Below, in pieces: positions 6,577 to 7,553 of a stretch of DNA of 7,553 nucleotides. The translations under genes and the position numbers were made by a program. This DNA comes from Eubacteriales bacterium. Lineage in GTDB: Bacteria > Bacillota > Clostridia > Peptostreptococcales > Anaerovoracaceae. The DNA lies in NCBI GenBank assembly GCA_028702415.1, contig JAQVOT010000045.1:1-7553 (forward strand), given 5' to 3'. A model generated the notes under the pieces. The model was not told where the DNA came from. It saw only the letters and a list, made by a program, of their open reading frames with translations, and searched no databases. The first letter of the stretch is position 1. The number at the start of each line of letters is the position of its first letter.

Positions 6577-7086
6577 CTACAGAAACGAATCGTATGTTTT
6601 ATATTCAATGCCACCAAAGTCTTCTTCCTTATCCCCTTCAATAAATTCAACAAAATTAGAATAAAGTATATCCATTTCATGCATGATGCTATTCAGACTT
6701 GATCTGGCATATCTGACTTTATCGTTCAATTCCTTATATGAACCGAATTTCATTTCAGAACCTTCTGCTTTTTCTTTTAATGCTGTCTGCAGCTGAATAT
6801 AACTGTCACAAACACCACTGAAAATAACAAGATTTTTTTCAAATGATTTTCTGAGTTCAATTGCCTCTTTATCAGACTCCGGAATCTTAACGGATTTTGG
6901 ATCGATCTTCTGAGACTTTTTTTTCACATTTCTGAGTTGGTTAATATGACCACTGTAATCCTTTTTCTTTGTTATCTGACGGAACTTGGAATCAGCCACT
7001 ATTTTGTTTTCTGCTTCCTTGAATTCTTCAACAGATTCAACATTGAATTTGTCTATCATCTTAAGCAATTCTGTTCTGTAATTCAT
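6577..7086 (-). CDS. Uncharacterised helical charged protein upstream of rmuC
   Basis: A 169-residue protein I do not recognise. It is rich in Lys, Glu and Ser, has no signal peptide or membrane segment, and reads as mainly alpha-helical with likely coiled-coil segments around 70-110 and 117-150. A Lys-rich patch at about 38-60 (KKKD, VKKKSQK) could contact nucleic acid or an acidic partner. The C-terminus is acidic then aromatic (GDKEEDFGGIEYKTYDSF). It has one Cys (93) and no catalytic motif that I can name. AAGGAG (7100-7105) lies 13 nt before the ATG, wider than usual, and an in-frame TAG just upstream excludes an earlier start. It ends 20 nt before the rmuC ATG and is probably co-transcribed with rmuC, the phosphoesterase and deoB. 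A helper of RmuC is possible but untested. Confidence 0.8.
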   Translation of the reverse strand: MNYRTELLKMIDKFNVESVEEFKEAENKIVADSKFRQITKKKDYSGHINQLRNVKKKSQKIDPKSVKIPESDKEAIELRKSFEKNLVIFSGVCDSYIQLQTALKEKAEGSEMKFGSYKELNDKVRYARSSLNSIMHEMDILYSNFVEFIEGDKEEDFGGIEYKTYDSFL

Positions 7087-7123
7087 TTTATTTTTCTATC
7101 TCCTTTAAATAATTACAGGTATT

Positions 7124-7152
7124 ATTATATCAACCGATAAGGCATTTTACAA
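7124..7152 (-). promoter_or_regulatory. Promoter candidate for the rmuC operon
   Basis: On the minus strand TTGTAA (7147-7152, 4 of 6 bases of the -35 consensus), a 17-nt spacer and a perfect TATAAT (7124-7129) preceded by TG in the extended -10 position (TGATATAAT). Transcription would start near 7117, about 30 nt before the ATG at 7086. The -35 lies inside the last codons of tcdA, so the operon could be expressed apart from tcdA. Confidence 0.55.
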
Positions 7153-7553
7153 CTTCACCGGCTATCATCAGCCCGGCAATGGACGGTACGAAACTGATAC
7201 TTCCGCCTTGTCCTTTCGGTTCTTCTTCGGAGTATATTACCTTCACATCTTTAATCCCTCTGTTCCTAAGCTCTTTTCTCATTACTTTGGCCAGGGGACA
7301 GACTCTGGTTTTCTCAATATCTGTAATAATAAATTTCCCTCCCTCCAGTTTGTTCCCTGTTCCCATTGATGAAATTACAGGAACACCAGCCTCTTTAGCT
7401 TCTGCAATGATACATATTTTTGCAGTCACTGTATCGAGGGCATCAACAACATAATCGTATTGTGCCATATCGATAGCATCTCTATTATCCGGAAGATAAA
7501 ACATTTCCTTCTCTTCGATAATGCAGTCAGGATTTATATCTCTGATCCTTTCG
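7130..7553 (-). CDS. tcdA: tRNA threonylcarbamoyladenosine dehydratase, C-terminal part, 5' end outside window
   Basis: The frame runs off the right edge: from 7553 it reads ERIRDINPDCIIEEKEMF..., so the Met at 7504 is internal. The visible 140 residues are the C-terminal part of a ThiF/MoeB/E1-like enzyme whose full length is usually 230-270. TcdA (CsdL/YgdL) uses ATP to cyclise t6A at position 37 of ANN-reading tRNAs into ct6A. Diagnostic blocks are YDYVVDALDTVTAKI, ISSMGTGNKLEGGKF, DIEKTRVCPLAKVMRKELRNRG, KVIYSEEEP and GSISFVPSIAGLMIAGEVV. The VCPLAKVMR block separates TcdA from ThiF and MoeB. The nucleotide-binding GxGGVG loop lies outside the window and is unseen. The stop is 43 nt before the unknown 169-residue gene, and a promoter candidate sits at its 3' end. 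Confidence 0.92.
   Translation of the reverse strand, partial: ERIRDINPDCIIEEKEMFYLPDNRDAIDMAQYDYVVDALDTVTAKICIIAEAKEAGVPVISSMGTGNKLEGGKFIITDIEKTRVCPLAKVMRKELRNRGIKDVKVIYSEEEPKGQGGSISFVPSIAGLMIAGEVVKCLIG

Overview
The window looks like chromosomal DNA from a low-to-moderate GC Gram-positive anaerobe, most likely a clostridium (Bacillota). Support comes from strong GGAGG-type ribosome binding sites, AT-rich spacers, TATAAT-type promoters, a secreted wall hydrolase anchored by a peptidoglycan-binding domain, and protein sequences of clostridial type. The genus cannot be settled from the sequence. I see no rRNA, tRNA, CRISPR array, insertion sequence or prophage gene block.

Left part, plus strand (1-1632): the 3' end of a diaminopimelate-epimerase-fold amino-acid racemase, closest by motif to the histidine racemase CntK, followed 14 nt later by a complete M29-family metallo-aminopeptidase. 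The two are probably one operon that continues upstream of the window. A bidirectional hairpin terminator (1654-1698) separates this unit from the converging minus-strand genes.

Middle (1719-3683), minus strand: a secreted 607-residue modular wall hydrolase with a signal peptide, an Ig-like region, an acidic linker, a phage-tail-lysozyme-type catalytic domain, a second beta domain, a Thr/Pro linker and a C-terminal peptidoglycan-binding domain. It has its own good promoter, which overlaps a short hairpin that may end transcription of the preceding deoB operon.

Right part (3684-7553), minus strand, in order of transcription: tcdA (5' end outside the window), an uncharacterised 169-residue helical protein, rmuC, a metallophosphoesterase and deoB. 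The last three are very tightly packed (20 nt gap, 4 nt overlap, zero gap), so they are very likely co-transcribed and translationally coupled. A promoter candidate at the very end of tcdA could drive the four genes after it. Functionally they mix tRNA modification (TcdA), DNA maintenance (RmuC), phosphoester hydrolysis and (deoxy)ribose-phosphate salvage (DeoB); no single pathway is obvious.

Most of the window is ordinary housekeeping content. The points most worth a second look are the CntK-like racemase paired with an aminopeptidase instead of metallophore genes, the unknown protein ahead of rmuC, the rmuC-phosphoesterase-deoB coupling, and the overlapping terminator and promoter near 3590.
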